The notes beneath the pieces were generated by a model. The model saw only the letters and a list, made by a program, of their open reading frames with translations, was not told the origin of the DNA and searched no databases. From the NCBI RefSeq assembly GCF_051466335.1, contig NZ_CP195793.1:1612001-1676000 (forward strand): DNA of 64,000 nt, read 5' to 3'. This DNA comes from Planctomicrobium sp051466335 (GTDB taxonomy: Bacteria; Planctomycetota; Planctomycetia; Planctomycetales; Planctomycetaceae). Below, piece after piece: positions 17,701 through 25,582 of the stretch. Within the stretch, counting starts at the first letter, position 1; each line of letters opens with the position of its first letter. The translations under genes and the position numbers were made by a program.

Positions 17701-18919
17701 CCGGGTTACAGGATTGAACTCGGTTGCCGGCAGCGGTGGAACGATTTCCGGAATGTCAGGCGCTGGTGCATTCTTCCAGGATACGAATCTGGCGAATCTG
17801 GCGTTCATCAATATGACCGGAAACGAACGTGGTGTTGAAGCCCAACGGCTCTTCACCCGCTCCGGGGCGACAACCGGATTGGTCTTGAATGGAGTCGGGA
17901 TTAGTGACTCGAATTCCGAGGGAGTATTTGCTCAGAACGTGAACAATGTCAGAATCAGCAACTCAACATTGTCTGGAAATGGCATCGGAGCGAATGAAGA
18001 GCAGATCGATCTGGTCGCTACTGTCAGTGATCGTGATACCGATGGAAATGGTTCACTTGACCGACTCGCGTATAACTTCGAGATCTCGAATAACAACATC
18101 ACCGATGGGACAACTGCTGCGACTGCGGATATGATCAATATTCGCACCGGTCCAGGATTGGTGAACCCGGTCGCCTTGACTCTGGACTTCCTGAACAATG
18201 GTCCTGCTGGTGTCGCTTCAAGTCCTAACACCGTGGTTTCCAGCCGTACAAACGGCGGGGCTGCTTTGAATGTGAACTGGCAAGGTGCGACAACTGCTAA
18301 CATCACTGGAAACCAGTTTGTATTGCAGGGTGGACTTGGTCAAATTGGGGTCGATCTGGCCATCAATGGAACTTCGACCATCAATTACACCGGGAACTCA
18401 ATGAGTGCAGCGGGTGCCACGGCGACAGGAATTCGGGCCAATATGAGTCAGGCATCGACCTTCAATGTCAGTGGAAACAGGTCACTGAATGCTTTGAATC
18501 AACCGATCGCAGGAAGCGGTTTTGCATTCGCGGGAGCTCAGTCTACCGGACTTGATCTCACCTTCCTTTCCTCCGGAAATCGAATCACGATTAACAACAA
18601 CCTGATGGAGTTCTCCGGGCTTGGAAGTCGAGCGATCGTCTTTCCTCGAATCGTAGGCACCGGTGGAGCGACAACTGTCGGAATCGGTGGAAACACGATC
18701 ACCCGAACTGTGAATATCGACGATGCGATTACAGAGCACGGGATTCTGTTCCAGGTGGTTCAGGGGTCAATTCTCCTGAGCAGCTCAGCTGGCAACAACG
18801 AGATTTACTCAAATGGAAATCTCCTGACCGATTTTGTGCCGTTCTTCTACAACTTCGAAATGCCAGGCGGTTCCTCAGGCGGAACTGTGATCCAAGTAAA
18901 CGGATTCAACTATCCGTAA
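14774..18919 (+). CDS. Inverse-autotransporter-like surface protein with beta-helix passenger
   Basis: 1381 residues from the ATG at 14774, which opens a textbook signal peptide (MIIVKRWSRSLAACLAVSG, cut near LSAQ, residue 30). Residues about 105-335 match the inverse autotransporter beta-barrel pattern: DDLYLFGEGRIMVG, GAGARYYMPRLNSIIGG, TRGKTFHQWGIGGELLSEFLDIRGNMYVPYG, and then RLAEWVRRNRTVV, the barrel-to-passenger linker. From about 380 to the end is a long Asn/Gly/Ser-rich region with repeated short strands (VTFxxxLNINGI, VNISNRG, ISNSTLSGNGIG) typical of a right-handed beta helix, starting with GGTDGTLADPFQSLQAAI. Known members insert the barrel in the outer membrane and export the C-terminal passenger. 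An alternative start is 14708. The passenger's ligand is unknown. Confidence 0.82.
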   Translation: MIIVKRWSRSLAACLAVSGIWGFEQTLSAQEPAPAESSASGAEQYTLFNNQFSGSASYPENGNNGMFGYSNYADEPPAVGGFGVKGRFAAQAGTTVGQSQPIQSFDLSPYIFVDDLYLFGEGRIMVGNDGKTGGSLGAGARYYMPRLNSIIGGSGWLDIDNTRGKTFHQWGIGGELLSEFLDIRGNMYVPYGETTKILSQRFEQGSQQFSDRPLGDVGPGEAQGTYLSFQRRIFAATALEGFDTLFTIPLPGDFAQSINLEASAGFYGYKAKDGTIDETYGWRARFDIDLFERLSHMFLEVNDDKTFKTTVAFVADINYWGKLEHRPRIGHSQYNRLAEWVRRNRTVVAKETSALSAREFAVNPETGNRYVIYQVDTTNVGGTDGTLADPFQSLQAAINATGASSSDFIHYVRGNSVINEQINLNRDGIRVIGEQANPNVSIPIVGLPGGAFLPTVTATPFNTPLIQGVAGNAVTISANNTTFAGFNVQGTTGGNGLTISPGATNGTIQDVRISDVSGGNGVDLNGALGTFTFSDVSIQNIEGNALNVTGGSANVTFVGGSSLDNTSNTHASHGYAVNVEDTNGGNINLSALNVSDTGGQGIRVSGSAPGASRANVTFGATTLTNTVVPAPVGTEIETGAVYIRNHSGAVTFLDALNINGIDAVLGGDAIVVERLQSAGSVLFQGDVNISGRRGHGVYVVDSADGGTGALATNLVNFRGNVNINGLGAGHAGTESAVLFQSNSGGLAFSNALNINGGLGDGVEITSGLAAPVGTDIAQVTLTNAVINGISNGTSLNIHDVTKAGFRVVTAGVNISNRGSAGSVGTDGAGIRIFDYAGQAAFAGTTVVNNQLGSFANGVDIQDNAATAAIGFVGLNVNNQLGAGSFGVRVNNNLNATSGVSFNTLNVSSTDAVGVSFTDNAFVAVNNGTLDSTGARAIEAFTTALATTAQRHNIALTSISATGSDFGIFVDNSVGAFRVTGLNSVAGSGGTISGMSGAGAFFQDTNLANLAFINMTGNERGVEAQRLFTRSGATTGLVLNGVGISDSNSEGVFAQNVNNVRISNSTLSGNGIGANEEQIDLVATVSDRDTDGNGSLDRLAYNFEISNNNITDGTTAATADMINIRTGPGLVNPVALTLDFLNNGPAGVASSPNTVVSSRTNGGAALNVNWQGATTANITGNQFVLQGGLGQIGVDLAINGTSTINYTGNSMSAAGATATGIRANMSQASTFNVSGNRSLNALNQPIAGSGFAFAGAQSTGLDLTFLSSGNRITINNNLMEFSGLGSRAIVFPRIVGTGGATTVGIGGNTITRTVNIDDAITEHGILFQVVQGSILLSSSAGNNEIYSNGNLLTDFVPFFYNFEMPGGSSGGTVIQVNGFNYP

Positions 18920-18950
18920 GGACTCTATAGCTTTGGATGCGGGTTGAATT

Positions 18951-19013
18951 GGCCTGAGAGAAGCAACTTTGATTATTCGGTGTGACTGAATAACAGAGGG
19001 TTTCTCTCAGGCC
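18951..19013 (+). terminator. Two-tier hairpin after the surface-protein gene
   Basis: A 12-bp outer stem GGCCTGAGAGAA/TTCTCTCAGGCC (18951-18962 with 19002-19013) encloses a 6-bp inner stem TTATTC/GAATAA (18973-18978 with 18988-18993). It lies 31 bases after the stop and is followed by a pyrimidine run, CCCTTTTC. It is most likely a terminator or mRNA 3'-end stabiliser. Confidence 0.65.
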
Positions 19014-19182
19014 GATTCCCTTTTCAGGGGGCTCGATGTTCCTAACGACCTCAGCATTCTTTTGACCTGGCTGTCACTGTCCCGAAGATCGACGAAAAGT
19101 ATCCAGAGAACACGTCTTGTGTAAATCGCCTGAGATGTCGTAAAAGAGGGAGTCAGTCGACGACTCAGAGGGAACTACGTTC

Positions 19183-20049
19183 ATGGATGAACATAAGAAA
19201 GTAAAAACGGGGAAGATTGCGCAGCTACTCTTTGCCGCAATCGCCATGACTCCGTTATTTCTGGCACTCCTTGGAACCTCGTCTGTTCCAGTTGGCCGAC
19301 CGCTCGAACGTACAAAGGAACTTCCGGCGCTCGCTTTTCGTCAGTACTCGGTCAACATGCGAGAACAGCAGGCTACTGCACGCATTGTGGCGCCATTCGC
19401 ATTCTGGAATCGCAGTGAAAAGCCTCTCGAAATCACCAAGCTGGAACCGAGTTGCGGTTGCTTGGGACCGAAGCTTTTAGGGAACCGTAAAGAGTATCCG
19501 CCAAAGGCGCAGGGAATTTTCGAAGTCCAGGTTGAGACCGCGAATGAAACTCCGGGCTCACATCTGTACTCCGTAAAAGTTCACTACCGAGTGGACGGGC
19601 AGAATTTTGAAGAGATCGTGACGTTTCGATGTCAGATTCCGGAGCGGACGGTCAGCTTGAATCCGCCGGAGCTGTACTTCTATCAGCTTTCGGATCTTGC
19701 AATGTCAGGCGAGGTTCAGGTTAAGGATCATCGTGACAAGCAATTAACTATTCAAAATGCTACGACGTCGAGCCCCTACCTCAAAGTCAGCGTCGGGGAT
19801 CGCAAACATGATGAAGATGGGACAACTTCCACACCCGTTCAGGTCGAGGTAACGGGGGCTATTCCGGCAGGATCCCACCCGACGTTCGTTCAGATTCACA
19901 CCAACGACGAAGATTTTCCGCTGCTGAGGGTTCCTGTCTTCTTACAGGGGAAGCCGAAAATCTCCGGTCTCACTTCAGAGACTGCGATCGATCAGAAAGC
20001 AGGGGAACGGAGGAACATCGAATCGTCCGCGTCCTCGGAGCAGCCATGA
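19183..20049 (+). CDS. Secreted or membrane-anchored DUF1573 protein
   Basis: 288 residues. An N-terminal hydrophobic helix (IAQLLFAAIAMTPLFLALLG) acts as anchor or signal. It is followed by a DUF1573 Ig-like domain with the hallmark ITKLEPSCGCLGPKLL (the SCGC motif) and by a second beta-rich segment ending RVPVFLQG. DUF1573 domains are related to ASPM-SPD-2-Hydin folds and are common in planctomycete envelope proteins; their role is unknown. The start at 19183 is preceded by GAGGGAAC. The gene converges on the small coiled-coil gene at 20191. Confidence 0.82.
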   Translation: MDEHKKVKTGKIAQLLFAAIAMTPLFLALLGTSSVPVGRPLERTKELPALAFRQYSVNMREQQATARIVAPFAFWNRSEKPLEITKLEPSCGCLGPKLLGNRKEYPPKAQGIFEVQVETANETPGSHLYSVKVHYRVDGQNFEEIVTFRCQIPERTVSLNPPELYFYQLSDLAMSGEVQVKDHRDKQLTIQNATTSSPYLKVSVGDRKHDEDGTTSTPVQVEVTGAIPAGSHPTFVQIHTNDEDFPLLRVPVFLQGKPKISGLTSETAIDQKAGERRNIESSASSEQP

Positions 20050-20190
20050 ACGCGATCGCGGCTCAACAGAATGGAACGCTCGGGGCTAAGGCTCGTGCTG
20101 CCATCGGCCGACAGAGTCGTTGGGCGCTGTGCGTAAAATTGTTGGGGTCACAGCCTTTAGGTAAACTGGAAACTCAGTCAACCAGAAGAG

Positions 20191-20499
20191 TTACCACGTC
20201 GTTTCAGTATCGCCGGGCTCAGATTCCCCAAGCTGCGCGCGGAGTTCATCTCGCTCTGCTCGAGTTACTTCGAGGTCGAACATCAGGTATTTCACATCGA
20301 GTCGCAATTGAGAAAGTGCTTCCTGCACAAGGTTTAGGATGCGTCGACGACGTCGTACGCAGTCGACAACCTGTGCGTACGGCTGCTCGAGAGACTGATA
20401 CTGCTCCTCAGGGAGGGCTGCGATTCGTTTGCCCAGTTCTACCAATTCTCGTGGGAGTTCATCCGAAGAAGAATCAGGGATTCGAAGGGCATTCTGCAT
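20191..20499 (-). CDS. Small conserved planctomycete coiled-coil protein
   Basis: 102 residues, charged and helical. The core ELPRELVELGKRIAALPEEQYQSL, then RRRRRILNLVQEALSQLRLDVKYLMFDLEVTRAERDEL, looks like a helical bundle or coiled coil with a basic RRRRR patch. I recall similar small proteins in many planctomycetes, of unknown function and sometimes labelled transcriptional regulator. AAGG lies upstream of the ATG at 20499. The plus-strand frame across this region is arginine/serine-rich and unlike any family, so the minus strand is the coding one. The basic patch could bind nucleic acid, but this is a guess. Confidence 0.7.
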   Translation of the reverse strand: MQNALRIPDSSSDELPRELVELGKRIAALPEEQYQSLEQPYAQVVDCVRRRRRILNLVQEALSQLRLDVKYLMFDLEVTRAERDELRAQLGESEPGDTETTW

Positions 20500-20755
20500 G
20501 ACAATTACCTTGAGCCGGCGTAAGGCATGAAATCCTATGAAGTTAGGTTTGCCTGAATCTCCGGATGGCGTAATGTGTTTGACTCATGAAGCGATTTTTG
20601 ACCACAGCAGCTGAATTTGTGTATGTTGCCAAATCGCCACAGGTGATCGCAAGTGACTTTAGGAAATGTTGTGAAATCGTGGGGTTGCTTTTGAAATTGG
20701 GTCCGGTTGTAGCGAGTTGGGCCGTTGCAGAGTGATCTACGACAGGTTTGATGTC

Positions 20756-23551
20756 ATGAAGTTTCAATTGAAGCGTGGATTTTACGGTTTTGTGGCTGTG
20801 GTGACGTTTTTCAACGTCGCTGTTGCCCAACTGTCACCTCAATTGTTGCAACATGGTTTCGAAGACGAACATCTGATCGCAGTCGTTGCGAGTCAAAATC
20901 TGACGCAAATTCAGACCAAGCATCTATCTACGCAGACAGATCCACATTCTGGAGAAAAAGCCGAGCAGTTCGTTTTTCAATCTCGGGCATTGCTTCCGGA
21001 TGAGAGCCGCGTGGTGATTGCACTCCCTCAATCGCGAGTTTTTGGAGAGCTCCGCTGTGGGATCTGGGTGAAGGCAAACTGCCCTAACCTCAGGTTGGGA
21101 ATGAGGATTAAGTATCCTCGGCAATTGGATCCTCGCACGAACCAGCCATTGGAACTGGACGTCTTCGGTGACCCGTATTCCACCCCCGGGAAGTGGCAAC
21201 AGCTAGTTTGCCAGGCTTCTGATGACCTGATCCAGAAGCGACTCGTTCGCGTTCGCAGCCAGTTGTCTGACGGGTTGAGAACGGTGACGATCGATGAACG
21301 GGAATCGTATGTCGACCAACTCATCCTGCAGTTTCAAGTGCCTGTGGGGCAATCCTATGTGACGATGGACGACCTTGAATTTGGCCCAATCGTACGGCCT
21401 AATCAGGTTGTTGGGGAGTCTGCTGATCAGAAGAAGCTCGAATCGATCCTGACGATCGAGAATGATCGGATCCGAAAGAATGGAGAGCCGTTCTTTCCGA
21501 TTATGACGCTGTACCATGCGGAGCCGTTGGATTTGATTGCAAAGACCGGCGCCAACATGCTTTGGATCAGGAATTACGACGACCAACCACTGCTGGCAGC
21601 GTTGGCGGACTTACAGATCGGCGCTGTCGCGTCGCCGCCTCAGCCCGAGCCGACAGAAGCGATTCTGGGACGCACAGGGATTCCTGCGATGCCGGAATGG
21701 ACCGCTCCGATCTGGGCGTGGATGTTAGGGATCAATCTTCCGGCCGGGGATCGCCCCTTCATCTCTGCCTGGGCCAATCAGGTGCGATCAGCAGATCGTG
21801 ACATCCACCGACCGATTATCGCGGATGTCGCAGGCGATGAACGAGATTACCATCGGCAGACAGATCTCATTTCGATCAGCCAGCTTCAGATTCATTCTTC
21901 ACATTCCAGCTTGAATCACTTCGAGGATCTGCGCGGGAAGCGAGCTTTCGCACTCCCCGGGAAGCAAATGATGACGTTTCTGCAGTCTGAGGCGTCAGGA
22001 CCGATGCTGGATTATCTGGGAGACCGGACGAATGTCCCGATTGTCGAGCCGGAACAGATTCTTCATCAGGGATTCGAGGCGATTGCCGCTGGGTTCAAAG
22101 GGGTTGGATTCTGGAAGCAAATCCCCTTTGGAACGGATGTTCCGGGTCTGCAGGAGCGATTGCACGCCATGCGGATCTTTGCCATACAGGTCAAGTTGCT
22201 TGAGCCATTCGTCGCGACCAGCCGAATCATCGATGAGCGACCTGTTCAGATCGAGCAATCTCGACCAACTGGAAAGCGATCCGGATTCGCATCGACACCA
22301 CTGGCGAGTCGTTGGGATCGGCAGGTGACAGCTGACGGGACACTCGGTTTGGCTGCCGGTGAGAAGCCTGAGATTCGAGCCACTGTCTTTCATACCGACA
22401 AGGGGCTGTTGATTCTGTTGGTTTGGCATGAAGATGGGGCACAATGTGTTCCCGGGCCGCAGACCGCGACGAACGTGCGTGTTCTTGTTCGCGAGATCGG
22501 TGATGTTGCGACAGCGTGGGAAGTCACGCCGACGAGCGTAGGGCAATCGAACCTTTCCATGGAACGAATTTCCGGTGGCACTGAACTCACGCTACGAGAG
22601 TTTGATCAATACGCTGCGATCGTGGTGACGGGAACGGCTGAAGAAGCAGAGTCCTTGCAACGTTTGGCCCGCTCAATGCGGCGCGATGCTGCTGAAGCCT
22701 ATCTTCAGCTCACTGAATCGAAGTTGTCACGAGTGCGACAGATCCAATCTGAGCTTGAGCAAGTTGGCTCTCCTCCGGTTCCGCATGCTCACTCGTTTTT
22801 GAATGCTGCCAGCCAATTTCTGCAGGAAGCCAGAAAGAACTTCGATACCAACCGTCCCGACGAAGCTCGCGTCTCCTGTGAAAAGGCACTTCAACAATTA
22901 CGGACGCTGCAGCGAGCGCATTGGGATTTGGCGGTCGCACCGCTGACCGCTCCGACGACGACAATGGAAGCAACCAACTTTCAGACGCTTCCTGACCATT
23001 GGCGGCTGATGTCGTCGCTTTCCAAATCGCAAGGGTTCAGTGAGAACCTATTGCCTTCCGGGAATTTTGAGAGCGAATATGCTCTCTCGCCCTCGCCCTC
23101 AATTGGGGCTATCGAGTCATGGTCTGCGGCAGGGCAAGAGAGTCCGCATACTTCATTGAGGCTGATCAGCAGCGGGGCCAATGGAAACACACATCTCTCG
23201 ATGATCGTTAAACCGGATGCTCCGCCAAAGCAGCGGGCTGTATTGGTAAGTCCTGAAACTCAGGTTCACGCTGGCGACGTGATTATGATCACCGGACAGA
23301 TACGCATCCCTCATCCTCTGAAAGGGGCGAACCATCAGGTCGAAATCTTTGACACGATTGTCGGCCGTGAAGGAGCACTCTGCATCAAAGAGAAGTCTGA
23401 GGTTTGGAAGCCGTTTCGACTCGTTCGTCAGGTCGAATCCGACGGAGTGTTCCGTGTCCGATTCGAATTACTTGGACCCGGGATCGTTGATGTCGACAAC
23501 GTGGAGATCCGTGTCAAATCGACTTCCGGATCGGCTCGAGCGAGCCGATGA
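20756..23551 (+). CDS. Large secreted protein, possible glycoside-hydrolase-like core
   Basis: 931 residues. The start at 20756 opens a signal peptide (MKFQLKRGFYGFVAVVTFFNVAVAQ). Residues about 25-220 look like a jelly-roll sugar-binding module (GELRCGIWVKANCPNLRLGMRIKYP, YVTMDDLEFGP). Residues about 235-500 resemble a TIM-barrel-like core (ENDRIRKNGEPFFPIMTLYHAEPLDLIAKTGANMLWIRN), a pattern seen at the head of beta-galactosidase-like domains, though I cannot name catalytic acids. Residues 640-730 are helical, and the last 160 form another binding-type module (NLLPSGNFESEY, VDVDNVEIRV). No family is assigned. It stands alone, divergent from the small coiled-coil gene. Confidence 0.65.
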   Translation: MKFQLKRGFYGFVAVVTFFNVAVAQLSPQLLQHGFEDEHLIAVVASQNLTQIQTKHLSTQTDPHSGEKAEQFVFQSRALLPDESRVVIALPQSRVFGELRCGIWVKANCPNLRLGMRIKYPRQLDPRTNQPLELDVFGDPYSTPGKWQQLVCQASDDLIQKRLVRVRSQLSDGLRTVTIDERESYVDQLILQFQVPVGQSYVTMDDLEFGPIVRPNQVVGESADQKKLESILTIENDRIRKNGEPFFPIMTLYHAEPLDLIAKTGANMLWIRNYDDQPLLAALADLQIGAVASPPQPEPTEAILGRTGIPAMPEWTAPIWAWMLGINLPAGDRPFISAWANQVRSADRDIHRPIIADVAGDERDYHRQTDLISISQLQIHSSHSSLNHFEDLRGKRAFALPGKQMMTFLQSEASGPMLDYLGDRTNVPIVEPEQILHQGFEAIAAGFKGVGFWKQIPFGTDVPGLQERLHAMRIFAIQVKLLEPFVATSRIIDERPVQIEQSRPTGKRSGFASTPLASRWDRQVTADGTLGLAAGEKPEIRATVFHTDKGLLILLVWHEDGAQCVPGPQTATNVRVLVREIGDVATAWEVTPTSVGQSNLSMERISGGTELTLREFDQYAAIVVTGTAEEAESLQRLARSMRRDAAEAYLQLTESKLSRVRQIQSELEQVGSPPVPHAHSFLNAASQFLQEARKNFDTNRPDEARVSCEKALQQLRTLQRAHWDLAVAPLTAPTTTMEATNFQTLPDHWRLMSSLSKSQGFSENLLPSGNFESEYALSPSPSIGAIESWSAAGQESPHTSLRLISSGANGNTHLSMIVKPDAPPKQRAVLVSPETQVHAGDVIMITGQIRIPHPLKGANHQVEIFDTIVGREGALCIKEKSEVWKPFRLVRQVESDGVFRVRFELLGPGIVDVDNVEIRVKSTSGSARASR

Positions 23552-23581
23552 CACCTCCCTGCCGCTACAGGCAGGTGTCCT
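23530..23581 (+). terminator. GC-rich hairpins at the end of the secreted-protein gene
   Basis: ATCGGCTCG/CGAGCCGAT (23530-23538 with 23541-23549) overlaps the stop codon. A bulged stem GACACC...TGCC/GGCA-GGTGTC follows at about 23550-23579. No T-run is present, so this is only a possible terminator between convergent genes. Confidence 0.35.
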
Positions 23582-23603
23582 GCGATCCGGCCACTTGATC
23601 GAT

Positions 23604-25349
23604 TCAGTCCTGAGCAATTGATGCCGACACGTGAGGGCTGTGTCGCAGTCGACTGTGGCGAATTCCGTAGACGAGATAAATCGTAATTCCGATGATCAGC
23701 CAGATGACCAGTCGTGACCACGTTTGAACTGGCAGGCATAGCATCAACATGACATTGATCGCGATTCCCAGCGGAGCCACTACAAACAACAGCGGGGCTT
23801 TGAATGGACGGTCTGCATCAGGGTGACGAACTCGAAGAATCATCGCTGCAGCGCAAACGATGGCGAAGGCCATCAACGTACCGATGCTGACCATCTCTTC
23901 CAGCAGGCGAATAGGGAGAAAGCCTGCCACGAGAGCGACGACGGTCCCGGTGAGAATGGTTGAACGGTGCGGTGTTTTGAATTTGGGATGGCAGTCAGCA
24001 AAGAACTTCTCCGGCAAGAGGCCATCGCGTGCCATCGCCATGAAAATACGGGTCTGACTGAGAAGCATTACGAGCATCACACTGGTTAATCCTGTGACAG
24101 CCCCGACAGCGATGGCGCCTGCTGAATAATTCAGAAAGATGTTCTGGTCGATTTCGGCCTTTCGGCTGAATGCGGCAGCGAGTGCCGCGCGGGTGTCGAT
24201 TTCGTTGTACGGGACCATAGCGGTAATCACGCCAGCGACTGCCATGTACATCAGCGTGCAAACAATCAGTGACAGAACGATTGCCAAAGGAACATCGCGG
24301 GTTGGGTTTCGGGCTTCTTCTGCGTGTGTGGAAATCGAGTCAAATCCGATATACGAGAAGAAGACTAATGACGCCCCAATCAGCATTCCTGAGATTCCAT
24401 AGGGAAGCCAATTGCTGCGGAGTTTGTTGTCGATTGGTTCGAGCCAGCTTCTTACCCCAATCACTTCCAGTAATCCCCATTTGTGGCCGGGGCTTTGCAG
24501 CTTGAGCACTTTTTCCTGTTGGTCAGTCGGGAGAGCCTCGAACAGCTTGGGGTTCTCTTCAGCGAACATCTTTCCGGTTGTGTGTCCGGTAATCGTCTTC
24601 GGATCGTACTGGTCCGCCAGTTGTGGATTACGTTCGAGGAAGTCGGCGAGATTGACATCGCGACGTTTTTCTTTGGGCACGTTCGTCCAGTTTGAAGTGT
24701 CGATGTAAAGGGCTCCCAGCCCAACGACGAAGAGGACGACCGTCACTTTGATGACGACAAACAGAGTGTTCATCGCAGCACTGTGCCGGATACCGCGAAC
24801 AAGAACGACGGATAAGGCTGCGATGACCAGAATCGCAGGAAGATTGAACAGGGCATAGGTGTCGACACCGTCAACTGAGACTTTGGTGAACGGGTCCGCA
24901 GTCAGCCTCGCCGGGATCGTGATATTAAATAACGATTTCAGTGCCACATTGAGATAATTGGCCCAATGCGAGGCCACCACGCTGCACGCCATCGAATATT
25001 CGAGGATGAGATCCCAACCGATGATCCATGCGATGAATTCTCCCATCGTCGCATAGGCGTAGGTGTAAGCACTCCCTGCGACCGGAACCATGGCTGCAAT
25101 TTCAGAGTAACACAGCGCAGCGAGAAGACAGGCAATCCCGGCGACGGCGAAGGAGAGCATTACTGCTGGTCCAGCATCTTCCGCAGCGACACGACCTGTG
25201 ATCGAGAAAATTCCTGCGCCAATAATTGCTCCTACTCCAAGAGAGGTTAGAGCGACAGGTCCGAGCACCCGATGCAGGCGGGATTCGTCGCGTGCTTCAG
25301 CCTGTAATGCACTGACGGATTTGCGCTCAAAAAGTTGTTTCAAAGCCAT
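23604..25349 (-). CDS. APC-superfamily amino acid permease (cationic amino acid transporter type)
   Basis: 581 residues with about twelve to fourteen membrane helices. The N-terminal helix has the APC motif SLGVGAIIGAGIFSITG, followed by GPAVMLSFAVAGIACLLAALCYSE, which matches the CAT/YfnA subgroup of amino acid permeases. A soluble insertion of about 100 residues (KEKRRDVNLADFLERNPQLADQYDP onward) lies between membrane segments in the middle, longer than in most relatives. The start at 25349 (MALKQLFERKSVSALQAEA) is chosen as the family-typical N-terminus over the in-frame position at 25418. The exact substrate is not known. Confidence 0.88.
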   Translation of the reverse strand: MALKQLFERKSVSALQAEARDESRLHRVLGPVALTSLGVGAIIGAGIFSITGRVAAEDAGPAVMLSFAVAGIACLLAALCYSEIAAMVPVAGSAYTYAYATMGEFIAWIIGWDLILEYSMACSVVASHWANYLNVALKSLFNITIPARLTADPFTKVSVDGVDTYALFNLPAILVIAALSVVLVRGIRHSAAMNTLFVVIKVTVVLFVVGLGALYIDTSNWTNVPKEKRRDVNLADFLERNPQLADQYDPKTITGHTTGKMFAEENPKLFEALPTDQQEKVLKLQSPGHKWGLLEVIGVRSWLEPIDNKLRSNWLPYGISGMLIGASLVFFSYIGFDSISTHAEEARNPTRDVPLAIVLSLIVCTLMYMAVAGVITAMVPYNEIDTRAALAAAFSRKAEIDQNIFLNYSAGAIAVGAVTGLTSVMLVMLLSQTRIFMAMARDGLLPEKFFADCHPKFKTPHRSTILTGTVVALVAGFLPIRLLEEMVSIGTLMAFAIVCAAAMILRVRHPDADRPFKAPLLFVVAPLGIAINVMLMLCLPVQTWSRLVIWLIIGITIYLVYGIRHSRLRHSPHVSASIAQD

Positions 25350-25582
25350 TTTGATCGTTTTTCTTTGAGTGAAGAATTGCGCAATGCAAAGCAGATCAAG
25401 ATTGTGGAGAAATCGCAAGACAAATCAGGTGTTGAGTTACGGCACAATGTGATTTTCGCTTAAGACTCGCGAACTTTCGTGCAGGCTTCCTGATGCCTGC
25501 GTGGTTGCTGGACTCAGAATGTCTTTGGATGCGATGATATGGCGCAAGAATTCGTCATCGCCTAGGTCTTGGGAGCAGATTG

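Noticed and set aside
20046..20501. Plus-strand frame overlapping the stop of the DUF1573 gene (ATGA)
   Set aside because: Most of it is antisense to the small coiled-coil gene, which has clear protein character; the plus frame is unstructured and Arg/Gln-rich.
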